Below the pieces are notes generated by a model. The model saw only the letters and a program-made list of their open reading frames with translations, did not search any database and had not been told where the DNA came from. Source: Sanghuangporus weigelae (lineage: Eukaryota; Basidiomycota; Agaricomycetes; Hymenochaetales; Hymenochaetaceae). From it: a stretch of 64,000 nt of DNA. Numbering within the stretch: the first letter of the stretch is position 1; the number at the start of each line of letters is the position of its first letter. Shown in pieces: positions 22,510 to 34,885 of the stretch. Both the position numbers and the translations under genes were made by a program. Location: NCBI GenBank assembly GCA_033182465.1, contig CP137329.1, forward strand, positions 806,001-870,000. The letters are read 5' to 3'.

Positions 22510-24707
22510 ATGGAAAATGTAGACAACACGCCTAAACATCCCACCGATGGTGCCTGTCCTTCCCTCCCTCAGCCTCAAAATGAAGATGGCAGTGAAACCC
22601 GCAACCGAAAGTCAGTCGGCAATGCAGAGTTCATTTCTACTCCTACGTTGATGTATTTTACAGCTTAGATATTCTTAAAGCATATATTCAACGGCAGAGA
22701 GCTCTTCTCGAACGCATCAAACAAGACGTCGACCGTCTGCAGGCGTCAAGGCCAGCCTTAGACGCTGATCCTAGTGGTGCACTCAATCGTATTCTACAAT
22801 CCGATATTAATGGCGATCCTGGAGAGCGAAGCAAAGACCAAGAAGCATTTGTCACAGGTGTTGACAAGCTGAGCGAATTGGTTAGCGAGGTGTATGGAAG
22901 TAAGGAAGCAGCAATCACAAAAGATGTTGACTGGAATTCATTCAGAGGTTCTGGTAAGGATTCCCAATGATCCTCATTCTTGTATTCATCTCTGGGCTCC
23001 TGCAGACTTGACACCATTGCGTTCCCTTCAAGCACGTTCGGGGTTTTCGTTGATTCCGTCAGGCACTCGACCGCTTACCGGCCCTCCGCTGACGCCAAGT
23101 ATGCCAAGTTTGATCTCACCGAGATCCTCTCTCAGCTCTTTTGTATCACTCGACTGCACTTTTGAGAGGCCGCCAAAGCGCTCAGAGTCTGTATACCAGA
23201 TCCGTGTCCGGGAACAGCGCGAGAGAACCGTTGAACCTGTCCTCGCGATTGCCTCTGAGTTCCTTGCATCTTTACCCTCGGACTCTGATGATGAATGCGT
23301 AAAGCAGGCAAAAGCACGAGAGGCGAAGGAGACGAGGGCAAGGGAAGCAAGGAATGTAAAAGTACATAATGGGAAAGCTAATGAGCACGTAAGGAAGTCG
23401 GCGCACCGAAGGAAGAGCGAAGCTTCTGCTGCGGCTGCTGCAACGCGGCCACGTGGACAGGGTGGGCGATTCAAAAAGAAGGAGGCGATGATGGACGAGA
23501 CTTTGGTTCGTGGGATCCAGATCGGTGGTACTTCTGCTTCTGCGCTCTTTAATTCCGCGTCATTCTCAACGGCGCCCGTACCCGAAATATCACCATCTAC
23601 TCCATTTGTCATCGGTCCTGATGGAGACTCTTATGGGCTTGAGGGCGGTAGACCACAGAGAATACGAAAGCCGTCAATACGTTTCGCATCTGCTGCTCCT
23701 AGCACTTCCAGCTCGAGAAGTACACAGAGTGGCAGTAGTATGTCCTCGGAAAGAAATGGGAACTCCATGGCGAGTTGGCAACCATCATCTTCACCTGTGG
23801 TACACAGCAATCCACCCCGAGGACGCCTTACAATTCGAATTCCAGCTCGATCGGCAATAAAAGGTGCTGCTGGTGACGTATCAGATCAACGAGACAGGCA
23901 GGTCTCGGCGTCGACAATTGTAACGACCTCAACTTCAACAATCTCAACAACTGGAACCACCAGTCTGACGCCATCATTCGGAGGCGGAATTGAAAATGGA
24001 TATGCAGGCGACAAGCAGTATGCTCCTGTAGGTTGGTCCACGGCAGCGGAGGCCAAAAGACAGCAGACTTCCGATCCGGTGACGGTGGCTGTATCTGCTC
24101 TGCACTCGCATTTCTTTGGAGTAAAGCAAGAGGAGGAACAGAGTGAGGATAAAATGAACATTGACCGCTGGGATGCTCTTGACGAGCGAAATGGGAGATT
24201 TAGACTCGATTCTGCGCTTCATGCATTCAAGGTTCCTTTTAAGCATAATCCAATGTCGCAAGATTATGCGATGGACTTGGGCGAGGACGAGCGAGATGGT
24301 GATAGTGACGATTCCTTCGTTCCTGAGCTGCTTCCTCCTTTACCGGGCTCGTCAGCTTCAAGCGCATCCACCAGTCAAACCGGACCCACTATCAGTGACC
24401 CGTTTGAGAGGGCTAAATCGAATCGGATTTCAACACGTCGAGCTGATAGATCGTCTGATACGTTTAACAAAGCGTGGAGCGATGAGGAACAGCGCTTACT
24501 TGATGCTTTACTTGAACGGTACCCAGACGGGACGAAAAATCGGTATGTACGTCAATTATGTCTGGCATTGAGCAGTAGGTTAATTTTGATATCAGCTGGG
24601 CGAATATCTCAAGAGCTATGGGCGGCGCACGAACTCCTAGACAAGTTGCTTCCCGAGTACAAAAATACTTCGCGAAGATGAAGAAGTGGGGTATAAACGT
24701 GGGCTAA
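22510..24707 (+). CDS. SANT/Myb-like protein with ZZZ3-type C-terminus
   Basis: Four exons (22510-22610, 22664-22953, 23006-24542, 24596-24707) give 679 residues. An N-terminal helix-rich part (AYIQRQRALLERIKQDVDRL) is followed by long Ser/Thr/Pro-rich disorder and basic patches (GRFKKKEA). The C-terminal ~60 residues are a SANT/Myb-like fold: WSDEEQRLLDALLERYPDG, then RWANISRAMGGARTPRQVAS and RVQKYFAKMKKWGI. The RTPRQVASRVQKYF pattern is that of ZZZ3, a subunit of the animal ATAC histone acetyltransferase complex; here no ZZ zinc finger is visible. A chromatin or transcription role is inferred. The start is the first ATG in frame; the earlier open codons lack one. Confidence 0.75.
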
Positions 24708-25378
24708 CCGAGGATCCTATTCTCTCATGGAACGTATTCCGATGCAACTAGCCTTTTCCAACTTCTTCTGCTTCGTTGCTTTGTCGCGTTGATCTTCGTA
24801 ATCCCTTCTCATCCTTCCTTTTTCATATTTCTCTTCGCATTCAACAAATCGTACTCACACGCACTGACTCCATTCACGCACCATTCGCCTTCTCGCATTC
24901 CCAAGCATACTTTCTGAACGAGTCCTCATCTACTTCCTCACAACACTTGCATTATGTTTATGCTGTTCAATATGCTTTTCGAATCTTAGCTCGACCAACT
25001 CTGCCTCTTGCTTCACCAAAGTCCTTCCAGCTTTCTTCCTTATCGTATTTTTGTTTTCAAATTCTTGCGAAGAACAACGTTGAAACGTTGTGTTTAATGA
25101 GGTCTTCATCAAGTTATTTCTTTATCCTGGCCCTGGACTCTGTGCCTTATTGACTCGACTACCATTTGTATCATTATGAATATTGCTATAGCGTGAAATT
25201 GGAGTTAGACTTTCGGCGGTTACCGCTTCGCGTAGGTCACGACTCACGTGATGTGATCGGTACGCGTCGGCTACTACTTGGAGGCTCAGCTCTTTCTGTG
25301 CCTTTATTGTGTCTCTATCTCCTTGTCTCGCAGTCTTGATTGATGCAGGCAATATGAAGCACTCGTAGCGATGTGACG
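24708..25378. other. Intergenic region before SLX1
   Basis: T/C-rich 3' flank of the SANT gene and upstream region of SLX1. No gene recognised; a frame at 25122-25457 (-) overlaps the SLX1 start and looks like a shadow. Confidence 0.45.
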
Positions 25379-27741
25379 ATGGTGATACCAACACAAACTC
25401 GGACTCGTACAACGCGAGGGAATAAATCGACTCTTGAGGATAATCATCGTTTCCCACCTTTTTATGCGTGTTATCTTCTCAAGTCTGTCAAGACTCCAAA
25501 GTCAACGGCGTAAATACTCCTCTGTGATTTTTGTAGCCAAGGCTAAAGAGTTATCATATAGCACGTATATCGGAAGCACACCTAATCCTCCTCGACGACT
25601 ACGGTGAGTCGTTCTACTTCCCTTGAACGCTAATTAGGTACTTTAACTCATTCTGTTCTTTCACTGGCCTGCACGTCAGACAGCATAATGGTGAGTTGAC
25701 CAACGGAGCGTGGAAGACTTCTCGAAGTAGACCGTGGGTGATGCAGATGATCGTACACGGCTTTCCGTCCAAATTGGCCGCGTTGCAGTTTGAGTGGGCT
25801 TGGCAACATCCGCATCTTAGCCGGCATCTTCGTCAGGCGAGGAGTGATGCGCAGGTGTTTGGGACGGGGAAGAGGAGGAGTGGTGTGAATGGGACGCTCA
25901 AAGGAAACATCAAGTAAGGAGTTTCTCTCTCTTTTCGTTTTTGTTGCAGAATTAGTGAGGATGCTAATGCAACTCGACAGGACGGTACGGACTATGCTTA
26001 CGACACATCCATACTCGACTTGGCCTCTGCACGTCAAGCTCTTCACACATGAAGCTGTCAAACACTGGGCAGCAGCAGCAGACTCGGCAGGCTCCCTATT
26101 AACGAGGGATCGCAAGACGAAGACGAAGCTGCCGGATCTAGACGCAGTCGACCTGTGCAAAGACATGCCGAGAGGATTCACAGTGAGCGTTGAACTAGAA
26201 GGTGTCGACGGGAAAGGCCAGGGCGACTCACGAGCTGGATCTGGATACGGATACGGAAGGACGGGACCTATTGATGTCACTGACGCACAGTTCACTTCGG
26301 AACATCTCGAGAAACATACAGCAGTCCTCGCGAATCCAGCCTCTCCTACCTGCTCAGTCTGCAACGCATCTCTCTCGGTACCTAGATCGACTGAAATTGT
26401 GCCTGCGTTGGAAGACCAACTTGCTCTCGCACTGTGTCCTGCGCCAGCTTGCAAAGGGACTGCACATTTGCTTTGTCTCGCCAGGAAGTTTTTGAGCGAG
26501 GACATGGACGGTCGTGGAACATCGAAGCTTATCCCCCGTGGAGGAGAATGTCCGACGTGCTTGGGGTATGTTCTGTGGGGAGATGTTATACGAGGATGTT
26601 ATCGACGATGGGGCGGTAAACGAAAAAGTATCAATCTACGAGAAGAGGAGGAAAGTGAGGTGAATGGGGAAGGTATGGATGGGATTCGGATTCTCGAGGG
26701 AGATGTAGGATCTGAGAAGACGCCAATGAGACCAACTCGGAAGGGCAAAGGAAAAGCAGCCAGTTCTGTGGATGCCTCTCAAAATACCAGGAATAAGTGG
26801 GCTCCTCCGAAGGAAAAAAAGAATAAAGCGATTACAACTCCACGTCCTCGAGGTAAACAACTGGGCCTCTATGCCGAGGAAGATGACTCTTCATCTGGCA
26901 ATTTGAACAGTCCTGCCCATCAAGGGACGTCGGGGTTTGGTTCTCATGCTCATTCGTCAGGAACACCAGAGGACGAGGAAGGAGAGTTCTTCGACCTGGA
27001 CGCGATTAGTTCTAGCGACGAAGAAAGCGACGATACGTCTCCCATGCCGTCGAGCAGCAAGTTCACTCCCACTCCAAGGCGTTACAAGACTAAGTCTAAA
27101 GATCCTACTACGAAACACAACCTGCCGCTGGCTGCGAACGCCAGTCCTTCCAAGCGACCTTCTCTTCCCAAACGCGCTGCGAAACCGAGTCGCGACAGAT
27201 CACCAAAGCGCCGTTCCGCAACTCGACATGACCGCACTCATAATCTCGGAGAAGAAGAGAGGGAGAGTAATATCGAGTTCGAGACGTTCGCCGAAAGCTC
27301 TGAGCCTACCGGCGAGTGCCCACGGAGAGCGAGCCCGATGCGCTTCAGTGCTCGACAGCAGCGCGAGCGTCCTTCAGTACGCGCTCCAGGTCCGAGCTCT
27401 CAGCCGAAACGCACTGTGTTGTCTATGCTGGAAGATGATATCAGCGATATCGGTGAGTCCCGTTCCTCTATGTCTATAGCGAATATATCGATCTGATTTA
27501 TGTATGTATGTATCGGACCCGATTCCGCCGTCTTTTATTTTATCTAGAGTCCGACTCGCCGCTCGGATCTCAGCGATCGTCGGCGTTGCATTACTCTGCG
27601 CGACGGGAGGACGGACATGGACATGGACTTTCCCGCATGCTGACTTCTTTGTCTATCAAGTCGCCCGAAAGGCGGGATGATCAAGATCATCACGAATTCG
27701 GTGAAGATGAAGGTGTAATCCGAGTCGTCCTTTCGGATTGA
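25379..27741 (+). CDS. SLX1: Structure-specific endonuclease subunit SLX1
   Basis: Slx1 with Slx4 cuts branched DNA such as stalled forks and Holliday junctions. Five exons (25379-25509, 25562-25603, 25680-25913, 25981-27452, 27548-27741) join to 690 residues. The GIY-YIG domain spans three exons: [29 protein letters not shown], then [11 protein letters not shown] and [20 protein letters not shown], with catalytic Tyr, Arg and the downstream Glu (FEW) in place. The zinc-binding RING-like domain follows (CSVC ... [16 protein letters not shown] ... [19 protein letters not shown]). About 330 further residues are acidic/Ser-rich with basic clusters, longer than usual for the family. The ATG at 25379 opens the frame upstream of FYACYLL. 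Confidence 0.92.
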
Positions 27742-28663
27742 TTGATCGATCGATCGATCGATTGCAAACAGACGAGGACTTGCAAGCATAAGCACCTCAT
27801 ATCCAATCACAAGGATCTGGCTGTGTAAAATCTAATGGTATGGATCATTTCATTTCCATTCGAATTCGAATTCGGATATCTTGGAGATTTATGGTAATAT
27901 ATATAGCAATACAATGTTGTTAAGTAGCCGAGGTGGGGGTCTCAGCTGGCCTTCATCACGTTTATTCGTACTTTACCGTGATCAGGTCCATAAGACCGAG
28001 AAAAAACAACAAAAACAACAAAAAAACGAAAAGATTGATTGTAGAGAAAGAAACTGAACACTACAGGATACACGTATACGAGTAGTGCAAGGCAAGGCAA
28101 GGCAACACGAAATGTCCAAAAAAAAAAACACTCGTTTATTCCCTTCCTCCTAGGACTCCCTCTCTCACCCAGAACGCGCGCGCGTGCATTGATATTGATA
28201 TCGGTATCAGGGAAGAGACTGGACCGAGAGAAAGTGAGATGAAGATGGTAAGATTAAATGTGGTATGTTGTACACATACATACATACATACATACATTCT
28301 TCAGACGTGCGATGCAGGACACAAGAAATTCGGGTAGATGTTGGAAGGACAGGTAAAGGCGGGTATACGGATGGAGAGGAAGAGGAAAGGAGGGACATGT
28401 TGGGGGACGGAGGATGGATGAATGGATGGATGGATGCCCGAGCGAGCGAGCGAGCCAACACTCGGTCTCGGCTGTTGTCAATCTTAATCTTCGATCAACC
28501 GAGTCAGGGTTGTATGTATGTAAGACGTAGGATTACCGCTTCTTGCGACGTCGCTGATGACGGGAGATGAGATGGAGGGATTAGGATTAGGAATGTGAGG
28601 GTGATATGGACATTTTTGAGTTGGTGGGAGGAGGGAGAAAGAGAAGTATTAGTCCGATACCCG

Positions 28664-28719
<56 letters not shown>

Positions 28720-28752
28720 GAAGCAAGCTCGCAGAACAGTCCAACGCAGGAC
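27742..28752. other. Microsatellite-rich spacer
   Basis: No gene. Simple repeats cluster here: GATC/GATT units at about 27738-27765, CATA units at about 28273-28298, ATGG then GAGC units at about 28408-28455, and a long GA run listed separately. Poly-A tracts occur near 28000-28130. Confidence 0.6.
28667..28716. repeat. (GA)n microsatellite, about 25 units
   Basis: An essentially perfect dinucleotide run of about 50 bp, 37 bases beyond the stop codon of Clp1-like B, so probably transcribed in its 3' untranslated region. Confidence 0.9.
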
Positions 28753-30460
28753 CTAATCAACCATCAACTCCGGCACACACTCTTCTCCTCCAACGGCTCC
28801 GGCACCAGCGCCCGTATCAACACCACCAATACCCGCACCAGCAGCTAAAGACGAAGCAGAAGCCGAAGCGGACCCAGCGACGAACCCGAGCGCGCCGAGC
28901 AATACCGCCCACGCGACGTCAACGGCGCCCCAGAACGCCAGGTCGCACACCCCGAGGGCGCGCGCGTTGGCGGCGAGGGACTGCACGAGCCGCGCGCGGT
29001 GCAGGAGGAGCGAGGCCGCGTTCGTCGCATTCGCGTTCGTGGCGATATCAGTCATCGAAGAAGACGAATCAGTTGGGGAGGAGGAGGGGGCGTTGAGGTA
29101 CCCCAGCGCGAGGAGCCGCGACATGTGCGTGAGGCGGCTCGTCAGCCGCGCGTGCCGCGCTGCGGAGCGAGTCGGGGACGTAGGCGATGCGGGGACGTTT
29201 GAAGAGTACGAAGACGGCGCTAAGTCCGACAGCGGCGAGAACAGCTGCGAGAAGACGGACTGCGTGAAGAGTGACGACTGGGACTGCTTGCGCGTCGCCG
29301 CGTCAAATGCAGATGCTGCAGACGGAGTGACGGGAGAAGAAGAGGGCGCAGGAGGGAGGAGAGGGATGCCGAGGAGCGCCTTGACAAGGTTGTCGTAGCG
29401 CTGGGAGTAGAGCACTGCGATCAGCATACCGAGTGTGCGCGGGGAGGGGACGCGTAGTACGACGACGGGGAGGGTCACGTCTGTCGATAAATCCTTACTA
29501 CCGGTTCCACCTCCCCCTTCATCGTCATCCATCTCGGAATCAGAATCATTGGGCAGCTGGAGAGAAGGGTCCGACGGTGGGAGTGCAGGGAGGAAAGGCG
29601 CGTAGACGGCCAGCATCAGCGCGTGGATCGGGGTATAATGTGCCGATGGGCGCGGCGTGTTCAACGAAGTGGAAGGGGGAGAAGAGAGATCGTCTACGAG
29701 ATCGCGTCCAGCCGGTAGACTCGATCGAACAGCGAGGAGGTGTGTAGGTAAGTCCGTGTGCGCGTTCTTCACGCGCACACGTGCCGACGTCGGGAAGTAC
29801 TGAGGGCCATGAGGCTTGTGAAGAGAGAGGATCGACGTATTTCTCAACGAGGCGTACATCCTGAGTACATGCGGGAAGAGGAAGAAAGTCAGCGTCAGGA
29901 ATTTTTATGTTTTTGACAATGTGTGAGTAAAACCGAAGAATGTTATCTGGGCCGGAAAGGGGGCGGCAAAGGAAATACCGGAGAACAGAATAACAGAAAA
30001 AACGAAGAAAAAGAAGGGAGGCAAGAGCGGGAGAAAAGAGGGTAAGAACGCACTGTTCGCCTCTGAGCTCCATGCAATCCTTGATGTATTCAATATTCGT
30101 GTCCACGAGTCCAGGGTCAATCGCAGCGAGCGTCTCAGGGCGCGGTGTTCGAAATGGCGCCCGCGCAAGCTGGCGGGGCAAGGTGATACCCTCGAACATT
30201 GGAATTGCGTTTTCAGCACCCCAGGGGTCGGTCACCGCCTGCGCTGACGACGTCTCCGCCGTCAGTAAATCCTGACCGGTGCGAATTGGCTGTAAGGCGC
30301 GCTGACGTTCGCGCAGATGCTGCTGTTTAAGTCTATCTGAAAGTGCTTGTGCGGACGGTGGTGCACGAGAAGATCGTTTGCGAGAGAGCGACGATGGGTT
30401 GTTTTCCATCGAGGACGAGGTGCGGCGGCCAGCGCCATGTGTGTTTGAGGAAAAAGACAT
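28753..30460 (-). CDS. Clp1-like protein B
   Basis: Two exons (30460-30054 and 29860-28753; donor GTGCGT, acceptor CTCAG) join to 504 residues. The N-terminus is Ser/Arg-rich, followed by RAPPSAQALSDRLKQQHL, PWGAENAIPMFEGITLP and IEYIKDCMELRGEQ. The conserved part then has ARVRVKNA, LPTHLLAV, YTPIHALMLAVYAPFLPALP, LPVVVLRVPSPRTLGMLIAV and near the C-terminus ARALGVCDLAFWGAVDVAWA, matching gene A in order. Compared with A it has extra Ser/Thr-rich and acidic insertions and a longer N-terminus. Clp1 proteins act in clamp-cell and dikaryon formation in mushrooms. The mutual paralogy is seen; the family name is from recall. Confidence 0.65.
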
Positions 30461-31145
30461 TATTTTCTGGGTGGGGAGTGAACGAGGGGCCAGATAAGTA
30501 CCACGGAAAGGAAGCAGTAAGATCGACGAATTCCCATTTCAGGCAGTGTGGCAGATACTTTGTACACACAGCGAGAATAGCAACGCAAGTGTAGACGACA
30601 TTGTAATTCGTGAACAAGTGGTGTTCTTGGGTTTCAAGAAATGGGAGATCATTGTCGACAAAGTATAAAGCAGAAGAATAAAAGGAAGATTAGTGCTTGT
30701 AGTCCGCAGTTCTGCGCAGTCCTGCACGAGACAGTCAATTTCTGTCAGCATAAACAAGGTCTTCGGTGCGCCTTCCTGAACTACGCGTTGTACTTGAGCG
30801 TACTCTTGATGTTCGTCTTGCACGTGGTAGTTACAGACAAAAGAGCAAATGAATTAAGAAAGCCGTTGTACGGTGACGGCTCCGCTCCCACTTGAATCAA
30901 AGCGTGCGTCTTTTGAGGACGATCGGCATCTCCCGGGAGAGATGACTAATAATACGCGATCACGTGTGTGTTCGCCTGTTGTGGCTTGTCTCGAGTCGAA
31001 CTGCTTGGCGGCAAACACAACTTGGGCTCAACACTGCGCCCGTCCAGCGCCGCCATCTTTGCCATTAACAGCGAAAGGGACGCAAATACTGTCTGCACAT
31101 CACATAATCTACGGTGCGAAGTACCCAGAAAGGTGGAGAGCACAC
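30461..31145. promoter_or_regulatory. Divergent region, Clp1-like B / SAP gene
   Basis: About 685 bases between the two divergent starts. An in-frame open stretch precedes the SAP-gene ATG and contains an earlier ATG at 30942, so a longer N-terminus is possible but lacks family support. Confidence 0.4.
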
Positions 31146-34100
31146 ATGTCGACGACGGACATCCTCTTCAACTCCCCCGCCCTTCACTCTCTCAAGCGAG
31201 CGCAGCTCGTACAGCTCTGCAAGAGACACAACATCAAGGCTTCAGGGAAGAACACAGAGCTTGTCTCCCGCCTCAAGAGACACGCGCGGAACTTACCCTC
31301 TGGTGCACCATTGAGTGTCGCCGTGCGCTCTGAAACCGAGGCTGAGGGAGGCGAGAATGAGAACGACGCGAATGATGGGATGATGACGGATATTAGCGAT
31401 GAGGATAATGTGGAGGAGCAACTTTCGTCGCCTGTCAAGGAACGGGAGAGTCAGATTTGGGAGATCGTTTCTCGCAGCTCGCTGGATTCGAAGAGAAGTG
31501 TTGCGGCGAGGAGTCAGACTGCTGGCGAGTTTGGCGCGGCTGCGAACTCTAAGTGTGCGTCACAAACTTCTCAATTTACTCATCATTACATCGAAGTGAA
31601 CGGAAATGTGTAGCGACGATTCTCAAATCGATTGCTAGCTCAATCGGCCTCGCCCGTTCAACATCCTCCAACTCCATTCCAACGGGAGACAGCAGTGATT
31701 CCCTAGCACCACCATCAAGCAACAAGAAAGACAAAGAACTATCAAGCTCGCCCAAACCGCGCAGCATATTCTTCTCCCTCATGCCCCGCAGCAGAGCCAA
31801 CTCGCACGAATCGCAGATAAAAGACAATGGTAATAATAACAACTCGAAGGAGGATTCGCGCAAGTCGCTGATCACAAACGCTATACCATACAACGACATA
31901 CCTATGCCGACGGCCTCGCGGCGTCCGCAGGTCGAACCGTTCGCGTTCTCCTATGCCGGCGCGGAGGATACGTCCCTCGTCTCGGAGATGTCGGTCGACA
32001 CAGCCGACCGACCCGTCCCCGGAATTGGACCCTGCTCGGGCGTTAATGTGGATAACGGCTTCGGTACTGTTCGGCTGATCACGAATACGAACAGACCGCC
32101 CCAGGATGAGGAAGAAGGTCCCAAGTTGACGCCTGTCGTACCGGCGTTCGACCTCATCCCGCCGACACCGGGGAAGACAGGCCTACATCGCTTCCCGGCG
32201 CCTTCGACGCCCGAGGCGAATCGCAGTTTATACCCTATCATAAGCTCCGACGACAGAGACGTTGGCCTTGAGACGCTTACTTCCCCATCGAAGACGCCTG
32301 GAAGACTCGGAGGTAGAGGCAGGGTGGACAAGTCCCTGCCGGCGCTCCCTGAGTTGTCGCCTGTTAGCCCGACTAGTCCCACGGAGCCGTTCATCTTTGG
32401 CTCGCCGAACCCGCGTCACTCGACTGCGGCGGAGGATTTCTCGAATGCGGCGTCGAGCGTGCTCGCGGAGATGAACGCGCGCCTAAATGCTGGTGGTGGA
32501 CGGACTATTGACTCGGGCGTCCTCGCTGCTGCTTCGGGTCAGCGCTCGAAGACCGATATTGAGGCGCTGATGAAGTACGAATTTGGTGGAGCAGGCGAGA
32601 AGGGTAAGGATGATGACGACTCGAAGGGGAAGAAGGGTGAGGGGAGCTTGAGCAAGAAGTTCGACAAGCTGCACGAGAAGGCGTTTAGCAAGATGGAGGG
32701 AATTGATAAACACTATGCAGCCAAGCGCGCTTTGAGAGAGAAGGAGAAAGAGAAAGAAAAGGAGAAGAAGGAGAAGCTGGAGCCGCTGCCGGATAATCGG
32801 AAACGCAAGCAGAGCACGCTTGTTACGAGGAAGAGCACTGTCCCGGCGCCGACGAAGAAGAAGCAGCAGCAAGCCACCGAGAAGGAGTCGCGGAAGAAAA
32901 AGAAGGGTGTCGTCATCCCAGGAGCGTTCGAGCAGGACGAGATGGACGTGGACGAGTCCGTCGTTCTCACAGACGTAGTCATCGAGGAACACGAACCGAG
33001 ACGACAAGAACAACATCACGAAGAAGAAGAGAACGACCGCGGACCGAAACGCGCATGCGTCGAAGAGCCCGTCGCCGCAGGGAGCACCGAAACGAAACGC
33101 GTTTCCATCGTACCTAAAGTTCGCAAAGACACCAGTAATAACGACGAAGAAGAGGAGATGGACGAAGAGAAGAAGCGCAAGCAGAGCGAGGCGATCAAGC
33201 GACGGCTTGAGATTAACAAAGCTCGCAGACGGAGTAGCCGTGGGCGCGTCAATGTGGCGCCTCGTACGCCGATTCGTAAGTCTTCCTTACCTAAATTATG
33301 CGTTTTGCTTGCTTGCTTGTAGTAATGCGTGTTTTTTTTCTTGTCTTTGTGACGTTTAGAGAAGCAGAAAAGCTTCCTTGCGTCGGCCAAGTCATTCGTC
33401 AAGTCCGTCTGGAGTCGCGGTGGGAACACTAGTACTACCGCCGGGAAGACAAACTCTTCGGGACCATCGTATTTGAGGTCGACTGCTTCTAGTGCGAGTA
33501 AGACTCTTGAACAGGATGCGAAGCCTATTCCGACGCAGACCCAGACCCAGACACATGCACCTGTCAGACAGTCGTCACTCTCGCGTGCCTCGAGTGCCGG
33601 CGGTGGTGCAGGAGTTGCACGCAAACCTAGCGCGTCGCAGCAACATTTTTTCGCTGCTGCTCCGAAGTCTGGATTGGAAACGGTCGCGGAGGGTAAGGAG
33701 GAGAAGGAACAGGCTCCGTCGTCAGCTGTAACTTCAGCACCGGCCGCGCAAAATGAGAAGGTACAGAACTCTCAGACGTCAGGCCCGATATTTGGTAGCG
33801 TGCAGCCACGTAAAGCATCCGCGACTTTGATACGAAATCCCAGCACCAGTGGTACTACAGCGCCGGCAACCGCTGCTACAAACTCTAATTCGACCGCTGC
33901 AGCAGCAGCAGCGGGTCGCTCGTCGAGACTTCTCGCGCCAACAGCAAGTTCACTCGCAAAAGCAATTGCTTCTCCTACCAAGTCCACTTCAACAGGAACT
34001 ACTGCTACAACTGCAGCTACACTTCGTTCGAAGGTCCCAAGCATACGCGGTCGGGCGTCTGTCATGTCGCCTTCCAAGATTCCTGTCTTCTCCCCTCCGG

Positions 34101-34885
34101 GTAAGAAGCAGAAACAGAACCACGGCGCGGCGACGTCTGGAGGAAAGCGTATATTCGGCAAGCCGCTCGTCCTCCCGACTAGCCCGCAGGCTCGTTCTGC
34201 GGCGGAGAAGGGTCAGGACGTCAACCCTATCACTGGTGCCGTGAGTCCGCAGCGCCAGGGCCAGCAGCGCACGCCATTCTCGAGCGCGAATGCGAATGGG
34301 CAGACGCAGAGTCTTGCGGGTGCTGCGAATGCGCTGGCGTTGATGAAGGAGGATGGGGGAGTTCGAGGGAAGGAGCAGGCGGGTGTTGAGCGGGCGGGTG
34401 GGTGTACGAATAACCAGAATGAATCCCCGCGGAAGATTAATAAGGCGCTCAACTCGCTGCGCAGGCCGCGCATCTCGCGCTCGAAGGTGATCTCGAAGCT
34501 CGGTGGCGTGGGCGGCCCGACGCGAGCTGATGGCTCGCGTCCGGTTCCTGGTAGTAGCAACGCCATCACCGTCAGCAACGTCAACACCGCCAGCAACGCC
34601 AATGCCAACACGGGCAACACGGGCAACAGACCCCCCTCCACACCCAAAGTCCGCTCCAGCACCGGCATCCACGTGCGCCGGAGCCTGGGGGGCGCTAGCG
34701 CCGCCGCCAAGACGCGGGAGGGCGGCACGCCGGGCGCGGTGATGCTGAGCGCGAAGAAGCGCGCGAGGACGACGGAGTATGCGAGGCGCAAGAACGCGAA
34801 GGGGCAGACTCAGGCTCAGGCGTCGTCGCCCTTGCGTGCGCTGGACTTTGGAGGGGGTGCGGATGGGATGGACGTTGATGCGTGA
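31146..34885 (+). CDS. SAP-domain protein, NuSAP-like
   Basis: Three exons (31146-31554, 31614-33275, 33360-34885) give 1198 residues. Residues about 14-47 form a SAP DNA-binding motif (LKRAQLVQLCKRHNIKASGK then ELVSRLKRH). Mostly disordered Ser/Pro/Lys sequence follows. At residue about 490 lies KKFDKLHEKAFSKMEGIDKH, then a Lys/Glu helix; the KLHExxFxKMExID pattern is like the one after the SAP domain in animal NuSAP, a mitotic spindle and chromosome protein. The C-terminus is basic and Ala/Ser-rich. A nuclear or spindle role is inferred; the SAP fold is the only firm domain. The start is the ATG directly before the SAP motif. Confidence 0.7.

Noticed and set aside
23028-23612. Long minus-strand frame of 194 codons
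   Set aside because: Shadow of the SANT/Myb gene exon 3 on the other strand; no start context or domain.
28265-28570. Plus-strand frame over the microsatellites
   Set aside because: Built of simple repeats; no protein features.
33989-34672. Long minus-strand frame of 227 codons
   Set aside because: Shadow of the GC-rich last exon of the SAP-domain gene.
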